From DAONJL01 sp035405645 [NCBI: bacterium] (GTDB lineage: Bacteria > JAGOBX01 > DAONJL01): DNA of 64,000 nucleotides. The position numbers and the translations under genes were made by a program. Position 1 is the stretch's first letter, and every line of letters starts with the position of its first letter. Below are positions 1 through 8,013 of the stretch, piece after piece. The notes below the pieces were generated by a model. The model had not been told where the DNA came from, did not search any database, and saw nothing but the letters and a program-made list of their open reading frames with translations. The DNA lies in the NCBI GenBank assembly GCA_035405645.1, contig DAONJL010000006.1, positions 46,593 to 110,592 of the forward strand. The letters run 5' to 3'.

Positions 1-249
1 GCTATTTCTAAAATTCGTGATATAGTTGGTTCGACTAACCCTGAAAAAGCAAATCCAGTATCAATTCGAGGTGCATATGGAAGAATAACAACATCAGGAG
101 TTTTTGAAAATGTTATACACGCTTCAGATAGTCGAGAAGCAGCAGAAAAAGAAATTAAATTATGGTTTAAGCCATCAGAAATTGTAGAGAAAATATATCC
201 AACAAAAATAATTACAGTAAAATCAAAAAAAGAAATTGTATGGAAGTAA
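1..249 (+). CDS. ndk: Nucleoside diphosphate kinase, C-terminal part (cut by window edge)
   Basis: The reading frame is open from base 1 to a TAA at 247-249. It carries the NDK active-site signature around NVIHASDSREAAEKEI, in which the His is the residue that becomes phosphorylated, followed by the usual LWF. The upstream part RGAYGR matches the nucleotide-binding loop of the family. The enzyme transfers the gamma-phosphate of ATP to other NDPs in the cytoplasm. The C-terminal tail after LWF is about 25 residues, longer than in E. coli and more like archaeal-type NDKs. The last 10 bases overlap the pyrC start, suggesting co-transcription and a shared nucleotide-metabolism operon. The N-terminus lies outside the window. 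Confidence 0.93.
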   Translation, partial: AISKIRDIVGSTNPEKANPVSIRGAYGRITTSGVFENVIHASDSREAAEKEIKLWFKPSEIVEKIYPTKIITVKSKKEIVWK

Positions 250-1562
250 GTAAAAAGGATTTATGTTTAAAAAATGGTAAAGTTGTATTAGAAAAAGAAA
301 TAATAAAAAAAGATATTCTTATTAAAAATGGAAGAATAGCAGCAATTGAAAATATTATTAATGCTGATTGTGAAGAAATAAATTGCGATGATAGAATAAT
401 TTTACCCTGTCTTTGTGATTTACATTGTCATTTAAGAGAACCTGGTTATGAATATAAAGAAACAATCGAAAGTGGCGCGCAAGCAGCATTATTTTCAGGT
501 TTTTCTACAATCGTAATGATGCCAAATACTAATCCAGCGATTGATAATGCTGAACTTGTAAAAAAAATAAAAGATAAAATTTCTAAATTAAATTTACCAA
601 TAGAAATAATAATTTGTGGAGCAATAAGTAAAAATCGAGAAAGTAAAGAATTATCAGAAATAGAAGAAATGGTTAAAGCAGGAATAAAAATGATTAGTGA
701 TGATGGTTCATCAGTAAAAAATGCAGGAATATTACGAGAAGCAATGGAATTAGCAAAAAGGAATAATTTAATTATTTCATCACATTGTGAGGATAATGAT
801 TTAACTAATAAAGGTGTTTTTAATGAAGGAAAAATTAGTCAAAAATATAAAATAAAAGGAATGCCAGCAATAGCAGAAGAAATAATAATAGAAAGAGATT
901 TGCGTTTAGCAGAATTTACAAATTGTAAAATACATATTCAACATTTATCAACAGCAGAAGGATTAAATATAATAAAAAGATTTAAAGAAAAAAATGTAAA
1001 AGTAAGTTGTGAAGTTACTCCACATCATTTAATTTTTTCGGAAGATGATATTGAAGAAAATAATTTATCAAATTATAAAATGAATCCACCATTGAGAAGA
1101 AAAGAAGATTGTGAAAAATTAATAGAAGGAATAAAAGAAGGAATAATAGATTGTATAGCAACAGACCACGCACCACATTCAGAAGAAGAAAAAAAAGTAA
1201 ATATTGAAAAAGCACCATTTGGAATAATTGGATTTGAAACTGCACTAATATCATTATATCATTATTTAATAAAAAATAAAAAAATAAGTTGGAATGATTT
1301 AGTTCGAGTATTTACAAATAATCCAAGAAAATTATTAAATTTAGAATCAATAAATATAGCAGTAAAAAATAAAGCAAATTTAATTGTTTTTAATCCAGAT
1401 GGGCAAACAAAATTTAATAAAGAATATTTTAAATCAAAAAGTAAAAACACACCATTATTAAATAAAACATTAGATGGAGAAATAGAAAAGATAATTATAG
1501 AAAATAAAATAATAAATAAAGAAAAAAGTGGTGAAATATGCAAGAACAAAAATGTCAAATAA
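240..1562 (+). CDS. pyrC: Dihydroorotase (class I, PyrC)
   Basis: Cyclises carbamoyl aspartate to dihydroorotate in de novo pyrimidine synthesis. The 440-residue length is normal for class I bacterial dihydroorotases. Metal ligands are visible: H62 and H64 in DLHCHLREPG, the SDDG acid near D154, H182, H235 in IHIQHLST, and D309 in ATDHAPHS. The TPHHL motif follows residue 259. The ATG overlaps the end of ndk by 10 bp and has no clear Shine-Dalgarno sequence, so translational coupling is likely. The 3' end overlaps pyrK by 25 bp. The order ndk-pyrC-pyrK makes the assignment secure. Confidence 0.96.
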   Translation: MEVSKKDLCLKNGKVVLEKEIIKKDILIKNGRIAAIENIINADCEEINCDDRIILPCLCDLHCHLREPGYEYKETIESGAQAALFSGFSTIVMMPNTNPAIDNAELVKKIKDKISKLNLPIEIIICGAISKNRESKELSEIEEMVKAGIKMISDDGSSVKNAGILREAMELAKRNNLIISSHCEDNDLTNKGVFNEGKISQKYKIKGMPAIAEEIIIERDLRLAEFTNCKIHIQHLSTAEGLNIIKRFKEKNVKVSCEVTPHHLIFSEDDIEENNLSNYKMNPPLRRKEDCEKLIEGIKEGIIDCIATDHAPHSEEEKKVNIEKAPFGIIGFETALISLYHYLIKNKKISWNDLVRVFTNNPRKLLNLESINIAVKNKANLIVFNPDGQTKFNKEYFKSKSKNTPLLNKTLDGEIEKIIIENKIINKEKSGEICKNKNVK

Positions 1563-2290
1563 TAAAAAATATAAATATAGCAAAGAATATTTATTTAATG
1601 GAATTAAAATTAAAAGAAAATGAAAAAAGTAATGCAGGACAATTTATACAAATATTATGCCGTCAACCAGAACAGGTTGACCCATATTTAAGAAGACCGT
1701 TTAGTATTTTTTTTCAAGAAAAAGAAAAATTACAGATAGTATATAAGGTCATAGGAAAGGGAACAAAATATTTAAGCAATTTACAGAAAGATAGTTATGT
1801 TTCAATTATTTATCCACTTGGGAATGGATTTAGTATTCAAGAAAAAGATAAAAAAGTTTTGATAATTAGTGGAGGAATTGGTATAGCAGGCTTAAATTAT
1901 TTAATAAAAATATTAGAACAAAAAAATATTTATTATAAATTACTTGCTGGTTTTGAAAGTAAAGAAAGTATGCCAGAATTTGTAAATAATTATAAATTTG
2001 AAAAAAGGATAATTTTTAATGAAGAAGGATTTGTAACAGATTTATTAGAAAGAGAAGAATTAAAAAAATATGATAAAGCATATATTTGTGGTCCAATGTT
2101 GATGATAAAAAATACAATAAAAAAAATAGAGTATAAAATAAATGATATAGAAGTATCACTCGAAGAAAGAATGGGATGTGGAATTGGGATATGTTATACC
2201 TGTCCAGTAAAAAAGAAAAATGAAGATGGTTATTATCGTGTTTGTAAAGATGGTCCAGTCTTTAAATATTCTCTAATAGAAATAAATTAA
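1538..2290 (+). CDS. pyrK: Dihydroorotate dehydrogenase electron-transfer subunit PyrK
   Basis: FAD and [2Fe-2S] subunit that passes electrons from dihydroorotate oxidation by PyrD to NAD+. The N-terminal flavin-binding barrel has RRPFSIF at residues 52-58. A GGIGIAG NAD(P)-binding segment lies near 112-118 and CGP near 184. Four C-terminal cysteines (C214, C219, C222, C236) have the spacing CxxxxCxxC-x13-C of PyrK cluster ligands. The length, 250 residues, is typical. The start at 1538 has a GGTGA ribosome-binding sequence 3-8 bases upstream and overlaps pyrC. The partner pyrD is not in the window. Confidence 0.93.
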   Translation: MQEQKCQIIKNINIAKNIYLMELKLKENEKSNAGQFIQILCRQPEQVDPYLRRPFSIFFQEKEKLQIVYKVIGKGTKYLSNLQKDSYVSIIYPLGNGFSIQEKDKKVLIISGGIGIAGLNYLIKILEQKNIYYKLLAGFESKESMPEFVNNYKFEKRIIFNEEGFVTDLLEREELKKYDKAYICGPMLMIKNTIKKIEYKINDIEVSLEERMGCGIGICYTCPVKKKNEDGYYRVCKDGPVFKYSLIEIN

Positions 2291-2310
2291 AAAATTTTTT
2301 TCTTTTTACT

Positions 2311-2338
2311 TGAAATTTAAAAATAATAATATATAATA
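2311..2338 (+). promoter_or_regulatory. Sigma-70-like promoter for the kamA gene group
   Basis: TTGAAA at 2311-2316 and TATAAT at 2333-2338 are separated by 16 bases. A GAGGAGG ribosome-binding sequence (2352-2358) follows, 18 bases before the kamA ATG. It lies between the pyrK stop and kamA and suits a new transcription unit. Confidence 0.6.
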
Positions 2339-2376
2339 AAAAAAAATTTTTGAGGAGGTGTTAAATTTATTTTTTT

Positions 2377-3648
2377 ATGAATGAAAGATATGTAATGAGT
2401 TTATTTGAAGAAAAGGAAAACAAATCAGAAGAGATTGACCCATTGGGGTATTTAGGTAATGAAAGGAAATACTCATTATTAAACAAGGGTCGGGGGATAA
2501 GTAAAAATCGAATAAATACAACAAAAATTAATTTTGATAGATTACATTTCATAAAGCAATTTTATCCAAATGCAACAATAGAAGATTGGCAAAATTGGCG
2601 TTGGCAAATAAGAAATAGTATTATTTGCTTTGACCAATTAAAAAATTTTCTTAATTTTTCAGATGAAGAATATCAGGCATTATTAACACATAAAGATAGA
2701 TTACCATTAAGAATAACACCATATTATGCAAGTTTAATAGATAGAGATAATCCATCACAGGCAATAAGACGATGTGTAGTTCCAACAATAAATGAATTTA
2801 TAATAAATGAAGGAGAAGCAGAAGACCCATTATCAGAAGAAAACCAAAGTCCAGTTGAAGGTATAGTACATCGTTATCCAGATAGAGTTTTATTTTTATC
2901 AACAGGTTTTTGTTCTTCAAATTGTAGATATTGCACGCGTTCAAGAATGGTTGGTCAGCCAGGTCAAAGTTATTTTAATAAAGAGAAATGGGATATAGCA
3001 ATAGAATATATAAAATCACATAAAGAAATAAGAGATGTATTAATTTCAGGTGGAGACCCATTAACTTTACTTGATGAACATATTGAATATTTACTATATA
3101 ATTTGTATAAAATATCACATATTGAAATAATTAGAATAGGCACAAAAGTGCCAGTAGTATTACCAATGCGAATAACAAAAGAATTAGTTAAAGTATTAAA
3201 AAAATATCATCCATTATGGATGAATATACATTTTACCCATCCAGATGAAATTACACCAGAAGTATCAAATGCATGTGCAATGCTTGCTGATGCTGGTATT
3301 CCGCTCGGTAGTCAGACAGTATTATTAAAAGGCATAAATGATGATGTAGAAACAATGAAAAAATTAGTTCATCTATTAGTTAAAAATAGAGTAAGACCAT
3401 ATTATATTTATCAGTGTGATCCAATAATAGGTTCAAAACATTTTCGCACTTCAATTGAGAAAGGGCTTGAAATAATAAAAGGACTACGTGGTCATACAAC
3501 AGGATTTGCTGTGCCAACTTATGTTATTGATGCACCAGGCGGCGGCGGAAAAATACCATTATTGCCACAATATTATATTGGTAAAGAAAATAATAACATT
3601 ATCTTAAAAAATTACGAAGATAAAATTTTTATTTATCCAGAACAATAA
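2377..3648 (+). CDS. kamA: Lysine 2,3-aminomutase (KamA family radical SAM enzyme)
   Basis: Interconverts L-lysine and L-beta-lysine using S-adenosylmethionine, a [4Fe-4S] cluster and PLP. The radical SAM cysteines are C179, C183 and C186 in CSSNCRYC. The two acidic residues that bind the substrate in the Clostridium enzyme are both present: D348 in YQCDP and D385 in VIDAPGGGGK. That supports a true lysine mutase rather than the glutamate-type paralogue or EpmB. The length of 423 residues matches the 416-residue clostridial enzyme. The strong Shine-Dalgarno lies rather far from this ATG; a second ATG exists six codons on. The next genes encode an ATP-grasp ligase and RidA, apparently in one operon. 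Confidence 0.9.
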   Translation: MNERYVMSLFEEKENKSEEIDPLGYLGNERKYSLLNKGRGISKNRINTTKINFDRLHFIKQFYPNATIEDWQNWRWQIRNSIICFDQLKNFLNFSDEEYQALLTHKDRLPLRITPYYASLIDRDNPSQAIRRCVVPTINEFIINEGEAEDPLSEENQSPVEGIVHRYPDRVLFLSTGFCSSNCRYCTRSRMVGQPGQSYFNKEKWDIAIEYIKSHKEIRDVLISGGDPLTLLDEHIEYLLYNLYKISHIEIIRIGTKVPVVLPMRITKELVKVLKKYHPLWMNIHFTHPDEITPEVSNACAMLADAGIPLGSQTVLLKGINDDVETMKKLVHLLVKNRVRPYYIYQCDPIIGSKHFRTSIEKGLEIIKGLRGHTTGFAVPTYVIDAPGGGGKIPLLPQYYIGKENNNIILKNYEDKIFIYPEQ

Positions 3649-3654
3649 ATATTT

Positions 3655-4647
3655 ATGCTAATTGGAATTACCTATGATTTAAAAGAAGATTATCTTGCAG
3701 AAGGCTATAATGAAGAAGAAGTTGCTGAATTTGATGCAGTTGAAACAATTGATGCAATAAATCAATCAATCCAAAAGTTAGGTTTTCAAACTGAAAAAAT
3801 TGGTAATGTAAAAAATTTAATAAAAAAATTAAACGAAAAAAAAAGATGGGATATTGTTTTTAATATATGTGAAGGACTATATGGATTAGCACGCGAAGCA
3901 TTAGTTCCTTCTTTACTTGATGCTTATAAAATTCCATATTTTTTTTCTGACCCATTAGTTCTTTCATTGACACTTCATAAAGGTTTGACAAAAACCATAG
4001 TAAAATACCATAATTTACCAACCCCTGATTTTATTGTAATAAATTCTATTTCTGATTTAAATAATTTTTCATTAGATTATCCTTTATTTGTAAAACCAGT
4101 AGCAGAAGGCACTGGCAAAGGAATAAATTCAAATTCAATAGTTTTTAATAAAAAAGATTTACTTAATATCAGTGAAGAATTATTAAAAAAATTTAATCAA
4201 CCAGTATTAATTGAAAAATATTTAAAAGGAAGAGAATTTACTGTTGGCATAGTAGGTAATGATAAAAATGCGAAAGTTGTTGGGATAATGGAAATAATCT
4301 ATAAAGAAAATGCAGATAAAAATATATATTCATTTAAAAATAAAAAAAATTATCTTGATGTAATTGAATATAAAGTTCCAGAAAAATTAATATCAGAAAA
4401 ATGTTCAGAACTTGCATTAAAAATATATAAAGTATTAAATTGTAAAGATTGTAGTAGAATTGATATTAGATGTGATTCAGACGATGAACCATATTTTCTT
4501 GAAATAAATCCATTACCAGGTCTTCATCCAATTGATTCTGATTTACCTATTCTTTGTTCATTAAATAAAATTGATTATGATACATTAATTAAAATGATAG
4601 TAAAATCAGGATTAGAACGATTAAAAATAAAATATAATTTTAGGTGA
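3655..4647 (+). CDS. D-Ala-D-Ala ligase-like ATP-grasp enzyme
   Basis: A 330-residue ATP-grasp protein of the Ddl group, which activates a carboxylate as an acyl phosphate and joins it to an amine. Visible motifs are FVKPVAEGTGKGI (ATP-binding lysine and glycine loop, about residues 145-157), EKYLKGREFTVGI, and the C-terminal metal-binding FLEINPLPGLHP. It starts 6 bp after kamA. Because it follows lysine 2,3-aminomutase rather than cell-wall genes, it may ligate a beta-lysine-type substrate instead of D-alanine; that is inference. Genuine D-Ala-D-Ala ligase remains possible. Its TGA stop overlaps a GTG that lies in frame with ridA. Confidence 0.75.
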   Translation: MLIGITYDLKEDYLAEGYNEEEVAEFDAVETIDAINQSIQKLGFQTEKIGNVKNLIKKLNEKKRWDIVFNICEGLYGLAREALVPSLLDAYKIPYFFSDPLVLSLTLHKGLTKTIVKYHNLPTPDFIVINSISDLNNFSLDYPLFVKPVAEGTGKGINSNSIVFNKKDLLNISEELLKKFNQPVLIEKYLKGREFTVGIVGNDKNAKVVGIMEIIYKENADKNIYSFKNKKNYLDVIEYKVPEKLISEKCSELALKIYKVLNCKDCSRIDIRCDSDDEPYFLEINPLPGLHPIDSDLPILCSLNKIDYDTLIKMIVKSGLERLKIKYNFR

Positions 4648-4652
4648 AGTAT

Positions 4653-5036
4653 ATGAAGAAAAAAATAAATAGTGAAAAAGCTCCAAAAGCAATAGGACCA
4701 TATTCACAAGCAATTATTGCAAATGATTTAATTTTTGTATCAGGCCAATTACCACTTGTTTATAAGACAGGAAATTTAGTCGAAGGGGATATAGGGAAAC
4801 AGACAGAAATTATTTTTGAAAATATAAAAAACATCTTAAATGAAGTTGGATGTTCAATAGATGATATAATTAAAACAACAATTTATTTAAAAGATTTAAA
4901 TGATTTTGCAGTTGTGAATGAAATTTATAAAAAATATTTTAATGAACCATATCCAGCAAGAACAACAATAGAAGTTTCAAATATTCCAAGAAATGCAAAA
5001 ATATTAATTGATGTAATTGCTTCATATAAGAAATAA
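4653..5036 (+). CDS. ridA: RidA family reactive-intermediate deaminase
   Basis: Small trimeric YjgF/YER057c/UK114 protein that hydrolyses enamine and imine intermediates released by PLP enzymes. The family pattern is clear: SEKAPKAIGPYSQAI at the N-terminus, FVSGQLP, and the active-site Arg in YPARTTIEV near the C-terminus. I chose the ATG at 4653 (127 residues) because AGGTG at 4642-4646 sits 6 bases before it; an in-frame GTG at 4644 would add three residues and lies inside that ribosome-binding site. Placement after a PLP-dependent aminomutase fits a clean-up role. Confidence 0.93.
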   Translation: MKKKINSEKAPKAIGPYSQAIIANDLIFVSGQLPLVYKTGNLVEGDIGKQTEIIFENIKNILNEVGCSIDDIIKTTIYLKDLNDFAVVNEIYKKYFNEPYPARTTIEVSNIPRNAKILIDVIASYKK

Positions 5037-5041
5037 TATAT

Positions 5042-6175
5042 ATGAATAAATCATCATATCTAATAATTGTAATTTTTTTTATATGGGGAATATTTTTATT
5101 TGTTGGGACATTTCATTTTTTAAAAAAAAAGCCAATTTTAGAAGATTTTTATGTAAAATACAATAATGTTATTAGTATAAATAATAAACCACATTATTTT
5201 TATCCCAATGAATTTAATCCATATTTTCCAGCAGTTGCATTATTATATTTACCTTATAGTTTGTTTAACTATAATATTGCAGTAATTCTGTTTTTTTTTA
5301 CAAATTTATTACTTTATTTTTTTTCAATATATTTTTTATATCATAAATTAGCGATAAATAATATTCTTATATTTATTGTAATGTTATTATTTTTACCTGC
5401 ATTACAAACTATTTATTTAGGTAATACTAATGTTATTATTTTATTTTTTTTAGTTTTATTTTTATTTTTTAACAATAATTCAGATTTTTTACAGGCTTTT
5501 TTTCTTGTCATTTTATTTATCATAAAATTATATGCTATTTTCTTTTTAATTTATTTTTTACTTAATAAAAAATATAAAATAATAATGTATTTTTTTAGTA
5601 TCTTAATTGGCATAATGCTTTTTTCCTTAATTTTTATTGATTATCAAAATTATATTATTTATTTTACAAAAATTATTTTTGATTATAGAAGTGCATGGAT
5701 AGTGCGAACAATCAGTAATCAATCAGTATTAGCATTATTATATAAATTGTTTGGGCACACAATTGAAAATACAATACCAGTTTTTTATTTTCCAAAAATT
5801 ATATTTCCTATATATTATTTTTATTTATTCATTATTTTTACTCTCTTAATTTTACTTACAAAAAAAATTAAAGAAAAAAATTTTATACTAAATATTTATA
5901 TTATTTTTATTATTTTAATTTTTGCAGTTAATTGGTATCACACTTTTACTATCTTATTAATTCCATTGATTTATTATTACTATTTAACAAAAGATAAAAA
6001 AATATTAGATTTAGAAAGAGTAATTTTCCTTATTTCATTTATTCTAATTATTATTGATTATAATCCAGAAAATTTAACTAAAAAATTTCAATTATTATTA
6101 ACAGCACCAAAATTATACGGAACAATTTTATTATTATTTCTTTATTTAAATTATTGGAAAAGAATGAAGAATTAG
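5042..6175 (+). CDS. Multi-pass membrane protein, GT87-like glycosyltransferase
   Basis: A 377-residue, very hydrophobic protein with about nine to ten predicted membrane spans. An early loop has FFPAVALLYLPYSLF, and LGNTNVIILFFLVLF resembles the GxxN segment of polyprenyl-phosphate-dependent mannosyltransferases of the GT87/DUF2029 family. These enzymes move a sugar from a lipid carrier on the outer face of the inner membrane. The first acidic periplasmic loop is short, around residues 30-45. It begins 5 bp after ridA and converges with rdgB, overlapping it by 4 bp. The family call rests on overall pattern and is moderate. Confidence 0.5.
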   Translation: MNKSSYLIIVIFFIWGIFLFVGTFHFLKKKPILEDFYVKYNNVISINNKPHYFYPNEFNPYFPAVALLYLPYSLFNYNIAVILFFFTNLLLYFFSIYFLYHKLAINNILIFIVMLLFLPALQTIYLGNTNVIILFFLVLFLFFNNNSDFLQAFFLVILFIIKLYAIFFLIYFLLNKKYKIIMYFFSILIGIMLFSLIFIDYQNYIIYFTKIIFDYRSAWIVRTISNQSVLALLYKLFGHTIENTIPVFYFPKIIFPIYYFYLFIIFTLLILLTKKIKEKNFILNIYIIFIILIFAVNWYHTFTILLIPLIYYYYLTKDKKILDLERVIFLISFILIIIDYNPENLTKKFQLLLTAPKLYGTILLLFLYLNYWKRMKN

Positions 6176-6756
6176 AGATTATATTTTTGAATTAAAAAAT
6201 CTTCTAATATTTTGAATGCTTTAGCGCGATGACTTATTTGATTTTTTATATCAAGTGATAATTCCCCAAAAGTAAAATTATAACCATCAGGAATAAAGAT
6301 AGGGTCAAAACCAAATCCTTTTGTTCCACGAATTTTTTCAGCAATTTTTCCAGTGCATTTTTCTGTTATTGTTTTTTTAAAATCCTGATTAATAAATACA
6401 ACCGAACAAATATATTGAGCAAATCTTTGTGTAGTATTTTTCATTTGCTCAATAATATATGAATTTTTTTCAAAATAAGATAAATTGCTTAAAAAACGAG
6501 CAGATTGAACACCAGGTTTGAAATCAAAAAATTCAATTTCAATTCCACTATCATCAGAGCAGGTTGGTAATTTTGTTTGTTCAAAAACATATTTTGCTTT
6601 TATATAAGCATTTTCTTCATAAGTATTACCTGTTTCTTCCGGTAATTTCGTTATTTGTAAATCATTGCAATCCAAAAGTTCAATTTTATTTGTAGAAAAA
6701 ATTTTTTTTATTTCAATTTTTTTATGAGTATTTAATGTGGCTAAAACTAATTTCAT
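6172..6756 (-). CDS. rdgB: XTP/dITP pyrophosphatase (RdgB/HAM1)
   Basis: House-cleaning enzyme that hydrolyses non-canonical purine triphosphates to monophosphates. The N-terminus has LATLNTHKKIEI (family pattern ATxNxxKxxE), the centre has TCSDDSGIEIEFF with the metal-binding acids and the VQSARF motif, and the C-terminal part has GTKGFGFDPIFIP and ISHRAKAF. The length of 194 residues is standard. Its start overlaps the stop of the upstream HAD gene by 4 bp (ATGA), so the two are translated together on the minus strand. Confidence 0.95.
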   Translation of the reverse strand: MKLVLATLNTHKKIEIKKIFSTNKIELLDCNDLQITKLPEETGNTYEENAYIKAKYVFEQTKLPTCSDDSGIEIEFFDFKPGVQSARFLSNLSYFEKNSYIIEQMKNTTQRFAQYICSVVFINQDFKKTITEKCTGKIAEKIRGTKGFGFDPIFIPDGYNFTFGELSLDIKNQISHRAKAFKILEDFLIQKYNL

Positions 6757-7442
6757 AAATAATTTAATAATTCCTTTAATTGAGTAATTGTTATAAAACC
6801 ATTATCAACAGAAGCAAAGTGATATTTCCAACTATCAGGTCTTTTTAAATAAAACGCATTTATTCCTAATTTAATTGCTGGTTCAATTTCACCTTTCAAT
6901 GAATCGCCAACTATATAACAATTAGTATAATCATAATTATTACAGATTTTTTTTAGATGTTCAGATTTTTTTTCACCAACAACAAAAATTTCTTTGAAAT
7001 ATTTATCAAGATTATTTTTATAAATTTTATTTTTTTGAATTTCATCTTCACCAAGAGTATAAACTACAAGGTCATAATTATTATATAATTTTTCTAAAAC
7101 AAATTTTGTATCATCAAATAATTCTGGTATTTGTTCAAAAACATTTTTACCTATTTTAAAATATTTATTAGATAAATCCTGATTAAATGGTAAATTATAT
7201 TTATTACATAAAAATTTATAAGTTTCAACAAAAGAAGTAGGAAAGCGTTCTCTTGAAAAGCCATATTTTTCTATTTGTTGAATATCTATTTCTTCTTGTA
7301 AATTTTTAATTTCATCATAGTTAAGATTAATAGTATTTAAATCATTGATTATTGAGACAATAAATTCATTTATTTGTCGATTATATAAAACACCAGTTTT
7401 AACGAGCGTATCATCAAGGTCAAAAATAATTAATTTATCCAT
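6753..7442 (-). CDS. HAD-superfamily hydrolase (phosphoglycolate phosphatase-like)
   Basis: A 229-residue haloacid dehalogenase-type phosphatase. Motif I is IFDLDDTLVKTG with the nucleophilic Asp, motif II is the VYTLGE region, a lysine (near KKSEHLKK) supplies motif III, and motif IV is VGDSLKGEIEPAIKLG. The alpha-helical cap after residue 15 places it in subfamily I. The substrate cannot be told from sequence; phosphoglycolate or a nucleotide would be typical. AAGGAA lies about 10 bases before the ATG. It is the first gene of a two-gene minus-strand unit with rdgB. Confidence 0.85.
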   Translation of the reverse strand: MDKLIIFDLDDTLVKTGVLYNRQINEFIVSIINDLNTINLNYDEIKNLQEEIDIQQIEKYGFSRERFPTSFVETYKFLCNKYNLPFNQDLSNKYFKIGKNVFEQIPELFDDTKFVLEKLYNNYDLVVYTLGEDEIQKNKIYKNNLDKYFKEIFVVGEKKSEHLKKICNNYDYTNCYIVGDSLKGEIEPAIKLGINAFYLKRPDSWKYHFASVDNGFITITQLKELLNYL

Positions 7443-7526
7443 AATTTAATTTCCTTTAGAAAAATAAATTTTTTATACATATATATAAAACTATAAAAAA
7501 ATCAAGAAAAATAATAAAATTATAGA

Positions 7527-7555
7527 TTGACATTAGTAAGAAAATTTATTATAAA
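7527..7555 (+). promoter_or_regulatory. Sigma-70-like promoter, nearly leaderless
   Basis: TTGACA at 7527-7532 and TATAAA at 7550-7555 with a 17-base spacer. The ATG of the PPC-domain gene lies only 8 bases after the -10 box and no Shine-Dalgarno sequence is visible, so the transcript would begin at or within a few bases of the start codon. Confidence 0.7.
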
Positions 7556-7563
7556 AAAATATT

Positions 7564-8010
7564 ATGAAATATACAGAAGCAAAATTTAATCGAGTATTTA
7601 TATTACGACTTGAAGATGGCGATATAATTCACGAGACAATAGAAAAATTTGCAAAAGAAAAAAATATAAAATCAGCAGTAGTAATACTACTCGGTGGTGC
7701 AGATAAAGATAGTAAATTAGTTGTAGGACCAAAAGAAAGTAGAGCAGCAAAAATAGAACCGATGGAATATATATTAAATAATGCTTATGAAATGTTAGGA
7801 GTAGGCACAATTTTTTTAGATGAAAAAAATGAACCAATTTTACATTTGCATATAAGTGCAGGCAGAGAAGCACAAACAATCACAGGTTGCATAAGATTAG
7901 GAGTAAAAACCTGGTATATTGGTGAAGTAATAATAATTGAACTGACAGATTGTAAGGTAATAAGAAAATATGATACTGACACTGGTTTTAAATTAATGAC
8001 GCCGATTTAA
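7564..8010 (+). CDS. PPC (DUF296) domain protein
   Basis: A 148-residue single-domain protein of the plant-and-prokaryote-conserved fold. The pattern FILRLEDGDIIHETIEKFA at the start, VILLGGADKD in the middle, and HLHISAGREAQTITGCIRLG later are characteristic. The histidines in HLHIS and the following acidic residues form the usual metal-binding patch of prokaryotic members, which are trimers of unknown role; a DNA-binding function is proven only for plant AT-hook fusions. It stands alone between divergent and convergent genes and appears to be leaderless. Confidence 0.8.
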   Translation: MKYTEAKFNRVFILRLEDGDIIHETIEKFAKEKNIKSAVVILLGGADKDSKLVVGPKESRAAKIEPMEYILNNAYEMLGVGTIFLDEKNEPILHLHISAGREAQTITGCIRLGVKTWYIGEVIIIELTDCKVIRKYDTDTGFKLMTPI

Positions 8011-8013
8011 TTT

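Noticed and set aside
1015-1254. Hydrophobic frame on the minus strand inside pyrC
   Set aside because: Leucine-rich translation is the antisense shadow of AT-rich coding sequence; pyrC is well supported.
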